Below are positions 33,467-42,435 of a stretch of 64,000 nt of DNA, piece after piece. Made by a program: the position numbers and the translations under genes. The notes under the pieces were generated by a model, which worked only from the letters and a program-made list of their open reading frames with translations, was not told the origin of the DNA and did not search any database. Origin of the DNA: Streptomyces coeruleorubidus. GTDB lineage: Bacteria > Actinomycetota > Actinomycetes > Streptomycetales > Streptomycetaceae. Where the stretch lies: NCBI RefSeq assembly GCF_028885415.1, contig NZ_CP118527.1, positions 2,852,001 through 2,916,000 of the forward strand, read 5' to 3'. How positions within the stretch are numbered: the stretch's first letter is position 1; the number at the start of each line of letters is the position of its first letter.

Positions 33467-35886
33467 AGGGATCGCACCGCCTTCGCGAGGTCCGCCGTGC
33501 GGCGGATGATCTCCTCCACGTCGTCGACGGGCACGGCTTCGTGGGAGCCCTTGTTGCACCACCGGATGTGGTCGGTGGCCTGCTGGCCGTAGGCCCGGGT
33601 GAGGTCGGTCATGGCCTCGCCCACCCGGTCGGTCTCACCGTAGAGGGCGAGGGAGGCCAGTTCGGTGAGCCTGTGGGCCTTGGCGATGCGCTGCTCGATC
33701 TCGGCGTGCGGCAGGCCCGTGCCGAGGAGCCGGCGCCGGGCCGGTTCGAGGAGGGCGGCCTCCAGGGCGGTGCGGCACAGGCCGGGCAGGACCCGGGCGG
33801 CGACGTCGCCGGGCAGGTCGCGGGTCCTGGCGAGCGCCCTCGCATCGTGCAGGGCCTGCTTGACGGGGTCGTCGCCGGAGCGGACGCGTACGGCGGAGCG
33901 CTCGCGGCGGTCGACGGTGAGGACGGTGGCTGGCAGCCGCAGGTACTTCAGGGCCTGCGGCAGGCGGGTGTCGTGGGTGAAGACGACGACCTGGCGGTGC
34001 TCGGCGAGGAGAGCGAGGACGCGGGCGAGGCCGTCCACCTTGGCGGGGTCCATGGACTGCACCGGGTCGTCGATGACCAGGAACCGGAAGGGGTTCTCCG
34101 GCAGGAAGGTGCGCGGGAGGAAGAGGGACAGGGCGAGGGAGTGCAGTTCCCCCTGGCTCATCACGCCGAGCGCGGGGGCGTCGATGTCGTCGACGGTCAC
34201 GTCGAGGGCGACCTTGCGCTGGGTTGCGGAGCCGCTCAGGCGGACCGGGCCGAGGGCGACGTTGCTCTGCTGGCGCAGGTTGGACCAGATGCGCTGGGCG
34301 TCCTCGGCGATGGGCCGCATCCGGTCGGCGCGGATCTCGTCGTGGGTGGCCTTGAGCCATTTCTGGGCGGCCTTGACGCGGGTCAGGCGTGGGGCCGCCT
34401 GCTCGGCTGCGTGGGCCTTGTCGAGCCAGGCGGCGAGCGCCCGCGCGGCGTCACGCCAGGTGTCGTCCTGGTCGGCGAGGCGCCCCGCGGCATCTTGGCG
34501 GGTGACCCGTGCGGCGTCGGCGGCGGTCCGTGCGGCGTTCTCGGAGCCGGTCGCCAGCACGGCCGGGTCGGAGACGGTGCGGCAGCGCAGCCAGTCGTCC
34601 CAGGCGGCGGCGATCTCGGGCGGCAGCCAGTCGGGGGGCGGGACGGCCAGGTCCCGGACGGCCTGCGCGGCCGCGTCGAGTTCCCTGCGGGCGGTGAGGA
34701 CCTGTTCGGCCTCGGCGCGCAGCCGGTGTTCCTGCTCGGCGGCGTCGCGTGCCCATTCCTCGTCGAGGCGGGCCGCACCGCCGCACACCGGACAGGTGTC
34801 GAGGTCGGGCTGGGCGCGGTGGTGGGCGAGCGCGCGGGCGAGGAGTTCGGCGCGGCGCAGCGCGTCCTCGGCGGACGTGCCCCGCAGATCCTCGGCGGAG
34901 GCGATGGCTTCGCGCAGCCGGGTCACGGCCGTGGCGACCGCCTCGGTGTCGGGTCCGGTCAGGGTGGAGCGGCGGCGCAGGTCGAACAGGAGGGACTCGT
35001 CCGCCACGCCGGTCCCGGCGGCCAGTTCGGCCGCTCGCGCGAGGTCCGGGCGCCGCCCGCTCAGTGCGGCGTGGGCGGCCGTGGCGCGGAGGTCTTCAGT
35101 GCTGTCCAGGAGAGCGAGCAGGGCGGGCAGTTCGGCCTTGGCCGCCTTGGCGGGTGCCTCGTACTCGCGGGCCAGCTCGCGCAACCGCTTGTCGGCGGCG
35201 GCGAGTTGCTCCAGCCCGAGGATGGAGGCGACGGCGTCGTACATCTCGCTGGGCTTGCCGCCGATCACCTGACCGAGCTCGGAGTACGACAGGAAGGGGC
35301 GGTAGGTCGCCAGGTCCTCCTGCCAGCCGAGGTCCGGAAGCGGGACGGGGTCGTGGCCGGGCCGGTCGAGTTCGGCGGTGGAGTCGGCGACGTCGTCCCC
35401 GTGCCAGGTGCGCAGCACGGTGGCGGGCTCCGGATCGCCGTCGATGCGCAACTCCACTGCGACCTGTGGTTCCTGGCCGTGGTGGAGGTTGCGCCAGCTC
35501 TTGCGCCAGATGTCGCTGCGGCCGCGCCAGCGGGCGTTGTCGCCGGTCAGCGCGATCTCGACGGCCTCCGCGAAGCTCGACTTGCCGGAGCCGTTGCGGC
35601 CGGTGACCAGGGTGAGTCCCGGCCCGGGGGTGAGGGGGAGGCGTGCGGTGCGGCCGATGCCGCGGAAGCCGCTGACCGTGACGGACTGCAGGTAGGCGCC
35701 CGGCATGCGGCCGCGTACCGGGGCCTCGTCCTTGAAGGCGGTGAGCAGGACGGCCCGGGTCTCCTCGTCGAGGTCCGAGCCGGCGAGCCGCCCGTCGATG
35801 AGGTGGGCGAGGGTGCCGACGGGCGGATCGTGGGCGGGCGGCCCCATGGGAGACGCGTCCGGTGCGGGACCGGCGGATACGGACAT
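33463..35886 (-). CDS. SMC/Rad50-like ATPase with zinc hook and HEPN-like C-terminus (RloC-like)
   Basis: 807 residues; ATG with GGGAG 7 nt upstream. Walker A is TGRNGSGKSS (95-103). Long coiled-coil arms flank a zinc hook (C365-P-V-C368). The ABC signature is MSQGELHSLAL and Walker B is VIDDPVQSMDP (about 600-615). The last 100 residues are helical and contain RWCNKGSHE (R775-x6-H782), a HEPN-type Rx4-6H motif. RloC, a phage-defence anticodon nuclease, has the same overall plan: hook-bearing ATPase plus C-terminal ribonuclease. This protein may sense DNA ends or damage and trigger RNA cleavage, alone or through the small HEPN-like partner. A 10-bp iterated element lies 150-190 bp upstream. 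Confidence 0.75.
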   Translation of the reverse strand: MSVSAGPAPDASPMGPPAHDPPVGTLAHLIDGRLAGSDLDEETRAVLLTAFKDEAPVRGRMPGAYLQSVTVSGFRGIGRTARLPLTPGPGLTLVTGRNGSGKSSFAEAVEIALTGDNARWRGRSDIWRKSWRNLHHGQEPQVAVELRIDGDPEPATVLRTWHGDDVADSTAELDRPGHDPVPLPDLGWQEDLATYRPFLSYSELGQVIGGKPSEMYDAVASILGLEQLAAADKRLRELAREYEAPAKAAKAELPALLALLDSTEDLRATAAHAALSGRRPDLARAAELAAGTGVADESLLFDLRRRSTLTGPDTEAVATAVTRLREAIASAEDLRGTSAEDALRRAELLARALAHHRAQPDLDTCPVCGGAARLDEEWARDAAEQEHRLRAEAEQVLTARRELDAAAQAVRDLAVPPPDWLPPEIAAAWDDWLRCRTVSDPAVLATGSENAARTAADAARVTRQDAAGRLADQDDTWRDAARALAAWLDKAHAAEQAAPRLTRVKAAQKWLKATHDEIRADRMRPIAEDAQRIWSNLRQQSNVALGPVRLSGSATQRKVALDVTVDDIDAPALGVMSQGELHSLALSLFLPRTFLPENPFRFLVIDDPVQSMDPAKVDGLARVLALLAEHRQVVVFTHDTRLPQALKYLRLPATVLTVDRRERSAVRVRSGDDPVKQALHDARALARTRDLPGDVAARVLPGLCRTALEAALLEPARRRLLGTGLPHAEIEQRIAKAHRLTELASLALYGETDRVGEAMTDLTRAYGQQATDHIRWCNKGSHEAVPVDDVEEIIRRTADLAKAVRSL

Positions 35887-36039
35887 GAAGGAACTCCCGT
35901 GGAGGCGACGACTGCTGAGCGAGTGGCCGGGCAGGCCGGCGGCGGCGACTGAGCGGCAGGGGACACACGGGTACGGCGGAGTGACACGCGGACCGTGGGC
36001 CGTGCGATGTCGATGACCATAGTCCACACAAGCCCAACC

Positions 36040-36079
36040 ATGGAACTCATTGGAATTTCATGGAGACCTTTGGTATCGG
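36040..36079. promoter_or_regulatory. four 10-bp iterated (A/T)TGG blocks upstream of the RloC-like gene
   Basis: ATGG at 36040, TTGG at 36050, ATGG at 36060 and TTGG at 36070, one per 10 bp. Bases 36041-36063 match the pPIWI-RE intergenic repeat (23854-23876) at 21 of 23 positions. The element lies between the DUF262 gene stop and the ATPase start, about 154 bp upstream of that ATG. On the minus strand a TATGGT box follows about 13 bp downstream of the element. It is probably an operator shared with the pPIWI-RE locus. Confidence 0.6.
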
Positions 36080-36107
36080 ACCGAGACGCCATGTCCCCGG
36101 TCCGCAC

Positions 36108-37781
36108 TCACAGACGCCACTCCGCGGCGAGCATGCCCAGCAGCTCCTCCTGCCTGGCCTTGAGCGACTCGGGGGTCCACTCGGCGTGCTGGAGCACCTG
36201 GCTGGTCAGCGCGAAGGGGACCACTCCCCCGCGTCCGGTGAAGTACTTGGCCCTCTTGGCGGCGAAGTCGTAGTTCTGGGCCGCCGAGTTCTTGGCGCGG
36301 TTCAGCAGAACCAGGTTTCCCAGGCGGTGCGTCCACTGAGCGCGCTGCTCCTCATCGAACAGCTCGACCCACTGCGAGTCGTCACTCGGACTCTGTGGCA
36401 GAACGTGCTCCACGGTGATGAGCGGGTGGTCGTACGTCACCCCCTGCCCTCGGGCCAGCAACTCGTCGAGGCGAAGTAGAACGTACTTACGGATCCTGCG
36501 GACGAGATAGAGATCGCCGTCGAGCAAGGTAAGAGTGTCCGCCTTCTCGTCATCCCTCAGTTCGAGAGCTGGGGAGTCCAGGCCCTGGCCTTCGTCGAGC
36601 TGCCGGAGCAGCTCGGCATAGCGTGTGACGCGAGGCGTCGTATAGACGCGTCGGATGAACATGCTGGCCGACAGGCGCTCCAAAGCCCGCATGAACGCGT
36701 CGAGCCATGCCGGGTCGCCCTCATGGTGGCGCAGCGCCCAGAGAGCGGCCGGTCGCCAGTCGTAGTTGTCGATCTGATGGAGCCTCCTGAACCATGCGTT
36801 GACCGCCTCCGCGCCCGAAGCCGACTCATAACGAGCCTCCTTGATCTGGGCGTAGGCCTCGGCATATGGACGAACGACCTCATGGACGAACACCTCGGCC
36901 CTGTCGGGGAGGTAGTGGCTGAGCACCTGCTCCGGGAACTCCTTGAGCAGCTCCTGCTCCGCCCGCTTCTTGGCGAAGATCAACCGCAGATGGAGGAAGA
37001 GTTCCGCGAAGTCGTCGCGCCCCAGCATCTCCTCCGCGTCCTCCCAGGTGGTGGCGCACGCATCGGACGCCTCCGCATCGAGGTCACCGATGATCTGCGA
37101 CTTGAAGATGTCGGTGGGCGACAGGTCCAGGCCGCGGGAGTTCATGACGCTGAAGATCCGGTGGGCGCTGTCGAGGTCGGGAGTACTGACGAGGACCAGG
37201 AATGTCCGCTCGGCGAGCATCTGCGCCAGTTCCAGCCGGCGCTCCTCGGTCAGCGCGGTGAGGCTGCGGTGCAGGACCGTCGCGTTGCGGAGGATGGCCT
37301 TCTGCGCGTCGGTCCGCAGGGCGTCCTCCTTGAGCGCCAGCAGCGTGTCCACCGCGCCCTTCGTCTGCACGTACTTCTCGAAGAAGTCCTTGTCGCGGTA
37401 TCGCAGGGTGAGCCGTGGCCTCGGGGCGAGGCCACGGATCTTGGCGCCCGGCTCCATCACCAGCCGGTCGAGATCACCCCGCAGTTCCGCATCCTCGGTG
37501 AGGTCGCGCAGGACCGACAAGAGGATGGTGAGGGTGGTGAGCCGCTGCTGGCCGTCGATGACTTCCGCCTTGGGGGCCCCGCCGTCCTTGACGAGTACGA
37601 CGGATCCGAGGAAGTACGGCTCGTCCGTACCGCGGTCCAAAGCCTCCTGCAGGTCGGTCAGCAGCTGAGACGCCTGCTCCTCCTGCCAGGCGTACGGGCG
37701 CTGGTAGTCGGGGATCTGGAAGTCGTAGTCGCTGCTGAACACCTTGTGCAGGGGCATCTCGTGCGCCTCGAGTTTTTGCAT
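36108..37781 (-). CDS. DUF262/DUF1524 protein (GmrSD-type, type IV restriction family)
   Basis: 557 residues from an ATG at 37781. The N-terminal DUF262 domain carries IPDYQRPYAW and the diagnostic DGQQRLTTL (76-84). A long helical middle follows. The C-terminal DUF1524 domain carries EHVLPQSP (near residue 455) and LGNLVLLNRAKNS, the His-Asn layout of an HNH-like nuclease. GmrSD enzymes cut phage DNA with glucosylated hydroxymethylcytosine using NTPs, and other family members take part in phosphorothioate-linked restriction. Both halves are fused in one chain here, as in many actinobacteria. It lies at the right end of the defence island. Confidence 0.88.
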   Translation of the reverse strand: MQKLEAHEMPLHKVFSSDYDFQIPDYQRPYAWQEEQASQLLTDLQEALDRGTDEPYFLGSVVLVKDGGAPKAEVIDGQQRLTTLTILLSVLRDLTEDAELRGDLDRLVMEPGAKIRGLAPRPRLTLRYRDKDFFEKYVQTKGAVDTLLALKEDALRTDAQKAILRNATVLHRSLTALTEERRLELAQMLAERTFLVLVSTPDLDSAHRIFSVMNSRGLDLSPTDIFKSQIIGDLDAEASDACATTWEDAEEMLGRDDFAELFLHLRLIFAKKRAEQELLKEFPEQVLSHYLPDRAEVFVHEVVRPYAEAYAQIKEARYESASGAEAVNAWFRRLHQIDNYDWRPAALWALRHHEGDPAWLDAFMRALERLSASMFIRRVYTTPRVTRYAELLRQLDEGQGLDSPALELRDDEKADTLTLLDGDLYLVRRIRKYVLLRLDELLARGQGVTYDHPLITVEHVLPQSPSDDSQWVELFDEEQRAQWTHRLGNLVLLNRAKNSAAQNYDFAAKRAKYFTGRGGVVPFALTSQVLQHAEWTPESLKARQEELLGMLAAEWRL

Positions 37782-37873
37782 GCTCCGATGATGACGGAAA
37801 AAGGCGCTCAATCGTCCCAACTTGCCCGTTCTCAACGGCGGTTACGAGGAGGCCATTCCCCGGTGGCCCAGGG

Positions 37874-37900
37874 GGCAGACGAGTCGGGCTGCACGCCGGG
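37874..37900. repeat. direct repeat, copy of the rnpB 3' end (att-like), left copy
   Basis: A 27-bp stretch beginning GGCAGACGAGTCGGGCTG is identical, apart from one base, to 53770-53796, which is the 3' end of the RNase P RNA gene. Both copies have the same orientation and lie 15.9 kb apart, bracketing the type VII secretion locus. Similarity stops abruptly on either side. Such duplicated RNA-gene ends are typical scars of site-specific integration, though no integrase is present. Confidence 0.65.
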
Positions 37901-38062
37901 GAGTGCCCTGCTCAGGGAGCGATCGCGAACGAACAGTTCAGAGGCCTCGCCCGGCACCTCCGTTCCAAGGTCTCTTTCAGCGATGTCAGAGGAGGGACGT
38001 TCGAGGCACTTTTCGCCACCCGAGGTGGCGAGCCACCAGATCAAGCCACTTCGGACTCTTTT

Positions 38063-38080
38063 ACGTTGCGCCTGCAACGT
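38063..38080. promoter_or_regulatory. inverted repeat upstream of the type VII operon (first)
   Basis: ACGTTGC (38063-38069), 4-nt spacer, GCAACGT (38074-38080), a perfect 7-bp inverted repeat about 107 bp before the first secretion gene. The half-site also occurs in the operator-like palindrome before the MerR gene (56620-56640), with a different spacer. The 405-bp gap 37782-38186 otherwise holds only the att-like repeat and the next palindrome. Confidence 0.4.
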
Positions 38081-38113
38081 GAGGTGCGGAAGGATGTTCG
38101 AACGGACTGTGAG

Positions 38114-38130
38114 TCACACGTGACGTGTGA
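38114..38130. promoter_or_regulatory. inverted repeat upstream of the type VII operon (second)
   Basis: TCACACG (38114-38120), TGA, CGTGTGA (38124-38130): a perfect 7-bp palindrome with a 3-bp centre, 56 bp before the first ESAT-6-like gene. Its form suits a dimeric repressor. No regulator gene is adjacent. Confidence 0.45.
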
Positions 38131-38186
38131 GTACGCTGCAGTGATCGCGCATCGCCGCTGCGCAACACGCTTACGGGGGTAGGGGT

Positions 38187-38519
38187 ATGAAGTTCGACAT
38201 GGGGTCGACGACCCTTTCGGATCTCGGGAAGAGCACCGTCGGCTCGAGTGAGGATCTGGGCACGTTGATCGCGTTGCTGATCCAGGCGGCGGAGCCGTTG
38301 GAGGGGAAGTTCAACGGGGCGGGCAAGGCCGCGTTCGACAGGTTCAAGTTGCATGCCGACGAGACCACGGATGCGCTGAACAGCTCACTGAATGCGATCC
38401 TGGGCGGTCAGTCCGGCATGGACACCGCATTCGGGACCGGTGACGTGGAGTTGGAAGACAACGCCCACCAGAACATGGGTGCCGCCAACTTCGACGCGGC
38501 CCGCTTCGGCGCACGGTAA
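38187..38519 (+). CDS. ESAT-6/WXG100-size secreted protein
   Basis: 110 residues; ATG after a purine-rich GGGGTAGGGGT. Two likely helices surround a turn that reads FNGAGK, where WxG is expected. The position and the following AAFDRFK helix fit the WXG100 superfamily as found in Streptomyces. It would be a small substrate or chaperone of the type VII system encoded downstream. The Trp of the motif is replaced by Phe. Confidence 0.7.
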   Translation: MKFDMGSTTLSDLGKSTVGSSEDLGTLIALLIQAAEPLEGKFNGAGKAAFDRFKLHADETTDALNSSLNAILGGQSGMDTAFGTGDVELEDNAHQNMGAANFDAARFGAR

Positions 38520-38590
38520 CCACGGAGGCGCGTAGACGCCCGTCGGCCGTAGCCACCTTCACCGTCACCGTTTTCAAGGGGAATCCGACC

Positions 38591-38902
38591 ATGGGGCAGA
38601 ACCAGGACCGCCGTTCTTACGACACCGACGCCTCCAGCGAGGTCCAGATCAGCCTGCACGCCGTCATCGGACAGCTGGAGCGGGTACTGACCGACCGCGA
38701 CCGCGCAGTGAAGGCCGCGATGGCCGACTTCACCGCGGACGGCGTCGCCGATGAGTACCACGGCAAGGAGATGCGCTGGCACCGCGCCGCCGGTGAGGTC
38801 CGCGAGATCATCCGGCTGGTGCGCACGACGATGGAGCAGAACGACGGGACCGCGCAGACGACCCTGGCCAAGGCACGGGCGGCCGTCGACAACATCGGCT
38901 GA
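38591..38902 (+). CDS. second ESAT-6-like small helical protein
   Basis: 103 residues, helix-turn-helix hairpin by composition, with a turn around VADEYHGKEMRW and the helical C-terminal half typical of WXG100 partners. It lies 71 bp after the first and probably forms a heterodimer with it. No signal peptide is present, as expected for type VII substrates. Confidence 0.65.
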   Translation: MGQNQDRRSYDTDASSEVQISLHAVIGQLERVLTDRDRAVKAAMADFTADGVADEYHGKEMRWHRAAGEVREIIRLVRTTMEQNDGTAQTTLAKARAAVDNIG

Positions 38903-38963
38903 CGCCGGACGTGCAGCGGTGGCAGTAGTAGCAGTAAAGGGAGAGGGAAACGGGGGCTGACGC

Positions 38964-39356
38964 ATGCCGGCGTGGGACATCTCTCCGTCCGGGGTCCAAA
39001 GTGTGGTCTCGAACGTGAGTGACGTCATGAAGGTCCTGGACGAGATCGTCCAGGCGTACTCGGGTGACGTGCAGGGGGCGGCCACCTCGGCCGGGACGAT
39101 CGCTCCGGGTGGGGCGGGCGGTGAGCACAAAGGGCAGACCGGGTTGGTGGCCGCCGCCCTCGCGGAGTTCATGGAGGGCACCGCGGACGAGCTGAAGTTC
39201 ATCGGCGTGCGGGTCGGCAGATCGGTCAACGGCGCGGTGGAGGCCACGGTGGCGTACCGGGACGGCGACCTGGAGATGGCCGCGGAAGTGCAGCGGCGGG
39301 CGGCCGGACTGGTCAGGCCCGACATGCCGGACGGCTGGAAGGCCGGCCGCCTGTGA
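38964..39356 (+). CDS. small type VII-associated protein (DUF6507-like)
   Basis: 130 residues with a strong AGGGAGAGGG stretch upstream. It starts WDISPSGVQSVV and is helical throughout. It resembles the DUF6507 proteins that stand before polymorphic toxins in Streptomyces secretion loci; this is recalled, not checked. Its stop overlaps the toxin start, so it likely serves as a targeting or chaperone partner for the toxin. Confidence 0.6.
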   Translation: MPAWDISPSGVQSVVSNVSDVMKVLDEIVQAYSGDVQGAATSAGTIAPGGAGGEHKGQTGLVAAALAEFMEGTADELKFIGVRVGRSVNGAVEATVAYRDGDLEMAAEVQRRAAGLVRPDMPDGWKAGRL

Positions 39357-41716
39357 TCAAGCCGGAGTCCATCCCGCTGTTCACCGGCGATCTCGGTCAG
39401 CTGGAACAGCACATCGACGCCCTGCGGGACGAGGCGGACGGTATCCGCCGGGCCGGCGGGGAGGCCCACCGGCAGTTCCAGGGGCTGTCGGCCTTCTACC
39501 AGGCGCCGGAGGCGGAGGATCTGTTCGCCTCCACGGCGCCGGTACGCGACGCCGCCGACAGGTTCGGGGACAAGGTCGCCACGGTGGCCGACGCGCTGCG
39601 GACCTACGCGGCCGAAGTCGCGCCGATCGCAAAGCGGTTGGAGCAGTTACAGAGCCAGGCAACCACCTTTGTGGCAGGGCTGAAGACCAGCAGCGGGGAG
39701 TTCGACGAGAACTGGACCGATGACGCGGACAAGGTCTCGGAGCACCAAGCTCTGATGCATGACGTGGCCGTCGCGCAGGCGGCGTTCACTGCTGCCGAGA
39801 TCGCCTGCAACAACAAGATCACGGCGCTGGTCGGCGGCACCCAGTACGTGATGAACACCGGGGCCAAGCAGTTCACGCCGCGTGGCGCGGAACTCTACGG
39901 CTACAGCGCCGAGGTGCTGGATCAGGCCAAGGAACTCCCCTGGGGCACGCCGGTCACGCAGTCGCACGACTGGTGGGACCCGGACGACCTCGGCTACTAC
40001 GCCAAGAGCTTCTTCTGGGACGGGATCATCGTCGACAACGTCTGGGGCACCGTCGACGGCCTCGCGACCCTCGCCGGGTTCCATGGCTCGGACAGTGCGG
40101 GCCAGGCCTGGGAAGGCCTGGTCCGGGCGGTGGTCGGGGCCGAGACGTATCTCATGGAGTCCGGCGGCCGGAAACCCACCGGGGTCTTCGCCTCCGACTT
40201 CGCCCAGGACAGCAAGGCGCACGCCAAGGAGTTCGCCAAGGGCTTCGTCGCCTGGGACATGTGGGAGGAGAACCCGTCCCGCGCCGCGGCCACCGTCGTC
40301 TTCAATGGACTCACCCTGGGCGCCGGCCCGCTCAAGGTCGCCTCTGCGGGCAAGGCCGGCGCCGCAGCGAAGGTCGCCACCACGGTCGCGAAGGTCGGCG
40401 ACGCGATCGACCCGATCGGCGCGGTGGCCAAGGTGACAGGCCATGCCATACCCAGGATCGCCCAGGTCACGGAAAACCTGCGCGGCGTGAACAACGTCCC
40501 CGAACTGCGCACTCCGCACAGCGTCCTAGAGTTCTCCGACGCGTCCGGACGCTCCGTGCTCGTCGTCGAGGACGGTAGGTTCCTCGTCCTCAAGGACGGC
40601 AAGGTCGTCAGCGATGTGCCGATGCGGGAGCGTTCCGTCACGGCGGAGACATCGCCAGTGAGAGAGCGGGACCTCGCTGCGGTTGGCGCGACGCCCCGCA
40701 CAGCGGAGGCCACCGCACAAGTCGGGGACAACCTTCCGCCCCGACCGAGTCACGAGACACCCTCCGGCCAAAGCGGCGGGGAGGCGCACCCGAGGACAGG
40801 GGAAGCACCCGGCGGGCCCGGAGTCGCACACACTGTCGGTTCTGAGGCACCCACGTCAGGTGCTGGAACGGTCGGCAATAGTCATGTCAGTACCGGTTCT
40901 GGCAGTCATGTCCCAGGGCACGGTCCATCGGCGAGTCCCGAAGGGCCTGCCGACCGCGACGGGCCGACGGGCAGCGGAGACCACACCCCCGCGCATCCCG
41001 GCCCCACAGGGGCGACCGGTGCGTCGCCACCCAACCTTGTCGACGAAATCGCTCCGGAGCGGTACAGCAGGACAACAGAGACTGCGGGGTCGCCCTCCGA
41101 ACCGATGCGTCCCGAGCAAGAAGCAGGGCTCATCGAGGAGCTAAGCCGAGCAAAGATACCCCCCCAGGACCAGGCTCGTGTGCTCCGCACTCTGAGCAAA
41201 GAGCCATACGGCGCCGAAGTCGCGGACCTGATCTCTCATGGCCACCTGAGCGGAGTGAAGAACTACGACGAGATCCTCAAGATGTGCAAGCAGGGCGCCA
41301 GCAAGGCCAACAAGAGCATGGTTCCTGCTGCGTACATGGCTTTGAGCCATGCCACAGAATTGCAGAGCCGTGGCTGCTCCCGCCTTGCGTTCGAGCTCAA
41401 GGACGACGCGACCGGGCTCGATCTGGACGTCACAACGCTCCACGCCGACGGGACACCGCATTACGGCTACCAGCTGAAGGACGTGGACAACATCGAGGGG
41501 ATCAAGAGCGCGGCCAAGAAGGCCGCTAGCCAACTCAAAGGCGGTACGGCCGACGCGAAGATCGCCATCCTGGATGTGCATCGATCGGTCGCAGACCTCA
41601 ACGCTAAGATGTTCAAGGAGGCCGAGTTCCAGGCCAGGAGGGCAGGAGCCACGTTTCACTTGCGCTTCACTGACGGATCTGTCACGGTCCCGCCCAACGG
41701 CCCTGTTTTCCCGTAA
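39353..41716 (+). CDS. type VII-secreted polymorphic toxin with C-terminal PD-(D/E)XK nuclease domain
   Basis: 787 residues from a GTG coupled to the previous gene. An N-terminal helical domain of about 150 residues (LXG/WXG-like) is followed by a middle region with hydrophobic Ala/Gly-rich helices. A Pro/Gly/Ser-rich linker spans about 450-590. The C-terminal toxin (about 630-787) carries D690 and D692 in LDLDV and Q707-L-K709 in YGYQLKD. This is a PD-(D/E)XK arrangement found in contact-dependent nuclease toxins (CdiA-CT type), which cut tRNA or DNA. Codon 99 is TTA. The next gene is the immunity candidate. Confidence 0.75.
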   Translation: MIKPESIPLFTGDLGQLEQHIDALRDEADGIRRAGGEAHRQFQGLSAFYQAPEAEDLFASTAPVRDAADRFGDKVATVADALRTYAAEVAPIAKRLEQLQSQATTFVAGLKTSSGEFDENWTDDADKVSEHQALMHDVAVAQAAFTAAEIACNNKITALVGGTQYVMNTGAKQFTPRGAELYGYSAEVLDQAKELPWGTPVTQSHDWWDPDDLGYYAKSFFWDGIIVDNVWGTVDGLATLAGFHGSDSAGQAWEGLVRAVVGAETYLMESGGRKPTGVFASDFAQDSKAHAKEFAKGFVAWDMWEENPSRAAATVVFNGLTLGAGPLKVASAGKAGAAAKVATTVAKVGDAIDPIGAVAKVTGHAIPRIAQVTENLRGVNNVPELRTPHSVLEFSDASGRSVLVVEDGRFLVLKDGKVVSDVPMRERSVTAETSPVRERDLAAVGATPRTAEATAQVGDNLPPRPSHETPSGQSGGEAHPRTGEAPGGPGVAHTVGSEAPTSGAGTVGNSHVSTGSGSHVPGHGPSASPEGPADRDGPTGSGDHTPAHPGPTGATGASPPNLVDEIAPERYSRTTETAGSPSEPMRPEQEAGLIEELSRAKIPPQDQARVLRTLSKEPYGAEVADLISHGHLSGVKNYDEILKMCKQGASKANKSMVPAAYMALSHATELQSRGCSRLAFELKDDATGLDLDVTTLHADGTPHYGYQLKDVDNIEGIKSAAKKAASQLKGGTADAKIAILDVHRSVADLNAKMFKEAEFQARRAGATFHLRFTDGSVTVPPNGPVFP

Positions 41717-41725
41717 GGATTCCCC

Positions 41726-42370
41726 ATGTCTACTCTGATGCGCGCTCCGCGTGAATGCGGTTCATGGTTTTGGGACCTCGATGAAGTAGCTGCTCCTGGC
41801 CTTGCATCCGCACTGGTGGTGGCGTCCAAGATGACAGAGCTTCTCCGAAGGCATGAGCTCCTTACACCGCACAGGCTCGAATACGACTGGTACGTACTCG
41901 ACTCCGGTGGCGTCGGAATCACGACCAGCTTGGCGTTGACCGTTCCGCTTGAGGACCCTCGTCTCCCGGAACGAGTTCTCAGCAGTCGGCCTGCAGGCTA
42001 CCCGGATGCTGAAGTCGATGACGTCCACGTGGTAGGGGCAGGGGCCTGGATCGACGCCGAAGGAAAGCCTCATCTCGAACCTCGGCTTGTCGATCTGTCC
42101 GTCTCCCCCGCTCCCGTTGGCCTTTCGGCCGAGATTTCCGTCCACCATGACATCTGGGGCTGGTTCGACTTCTCAGGCCGGCCCCATCCAGACGTGCACC
42201 AACACAACGCTCCGCGTCTTGCTGCGGCGTTGCAGGAAATCAATTCCATGCTGGGCGTAAAGGGGGAGCCGGGTGAGGTCACATACTTCGGTTTCGCTAC
42301 GGAACTCGGCATCGGAACCCCCGACGCACTCGACGACGGCTCCGGCCCCGACGTGACGGACAAGCTCTGA
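41726..42370 (+). CDS. candidate immunity protein for the nuclease toxin
   Basis: 214 residues, starting 9 bp after the toxin stop. Soluble and acidic, it has no signal peptide and no recognised family. The N-terminal RECGSWFWDLDE and central EISVHHDIWGWFD segments suggest a compact alpha/beta fold. The role is inferred from position directly after the toxin. Confidence 0.6.
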   Translation: MSTLMRAPRECGSWFWDLDEVAAPGLASALVVASKMTELLRRHELLTPHRLEYDWYVLDSGGVGITTSLALTVPLEDPRLPERVLSSRPAGYPDAEVDDVHVVGAGAWIDAEGKPHLEPRLVDLSVSPAPVGLSAEISVHHDIWGWFDFSGRPHPDVHQHNAPRLAAALQEINSMLGVKGEPGEVTYFGFATELGIGTPDALDDGSGPDVTDKL

Positions 42371-42435
42371 ATGGGGCCCCGCTCGATTCCGTCGAGCAGC
42401 CGTGTGGAGGGATCGAGTCCTCTCGTATCCGTGAC

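Noticed and set aside
37874..37900. A second RNase P RNA gene
   Set aside because: Only 27 bp of the 3' end are present; the catalytic core is absent.
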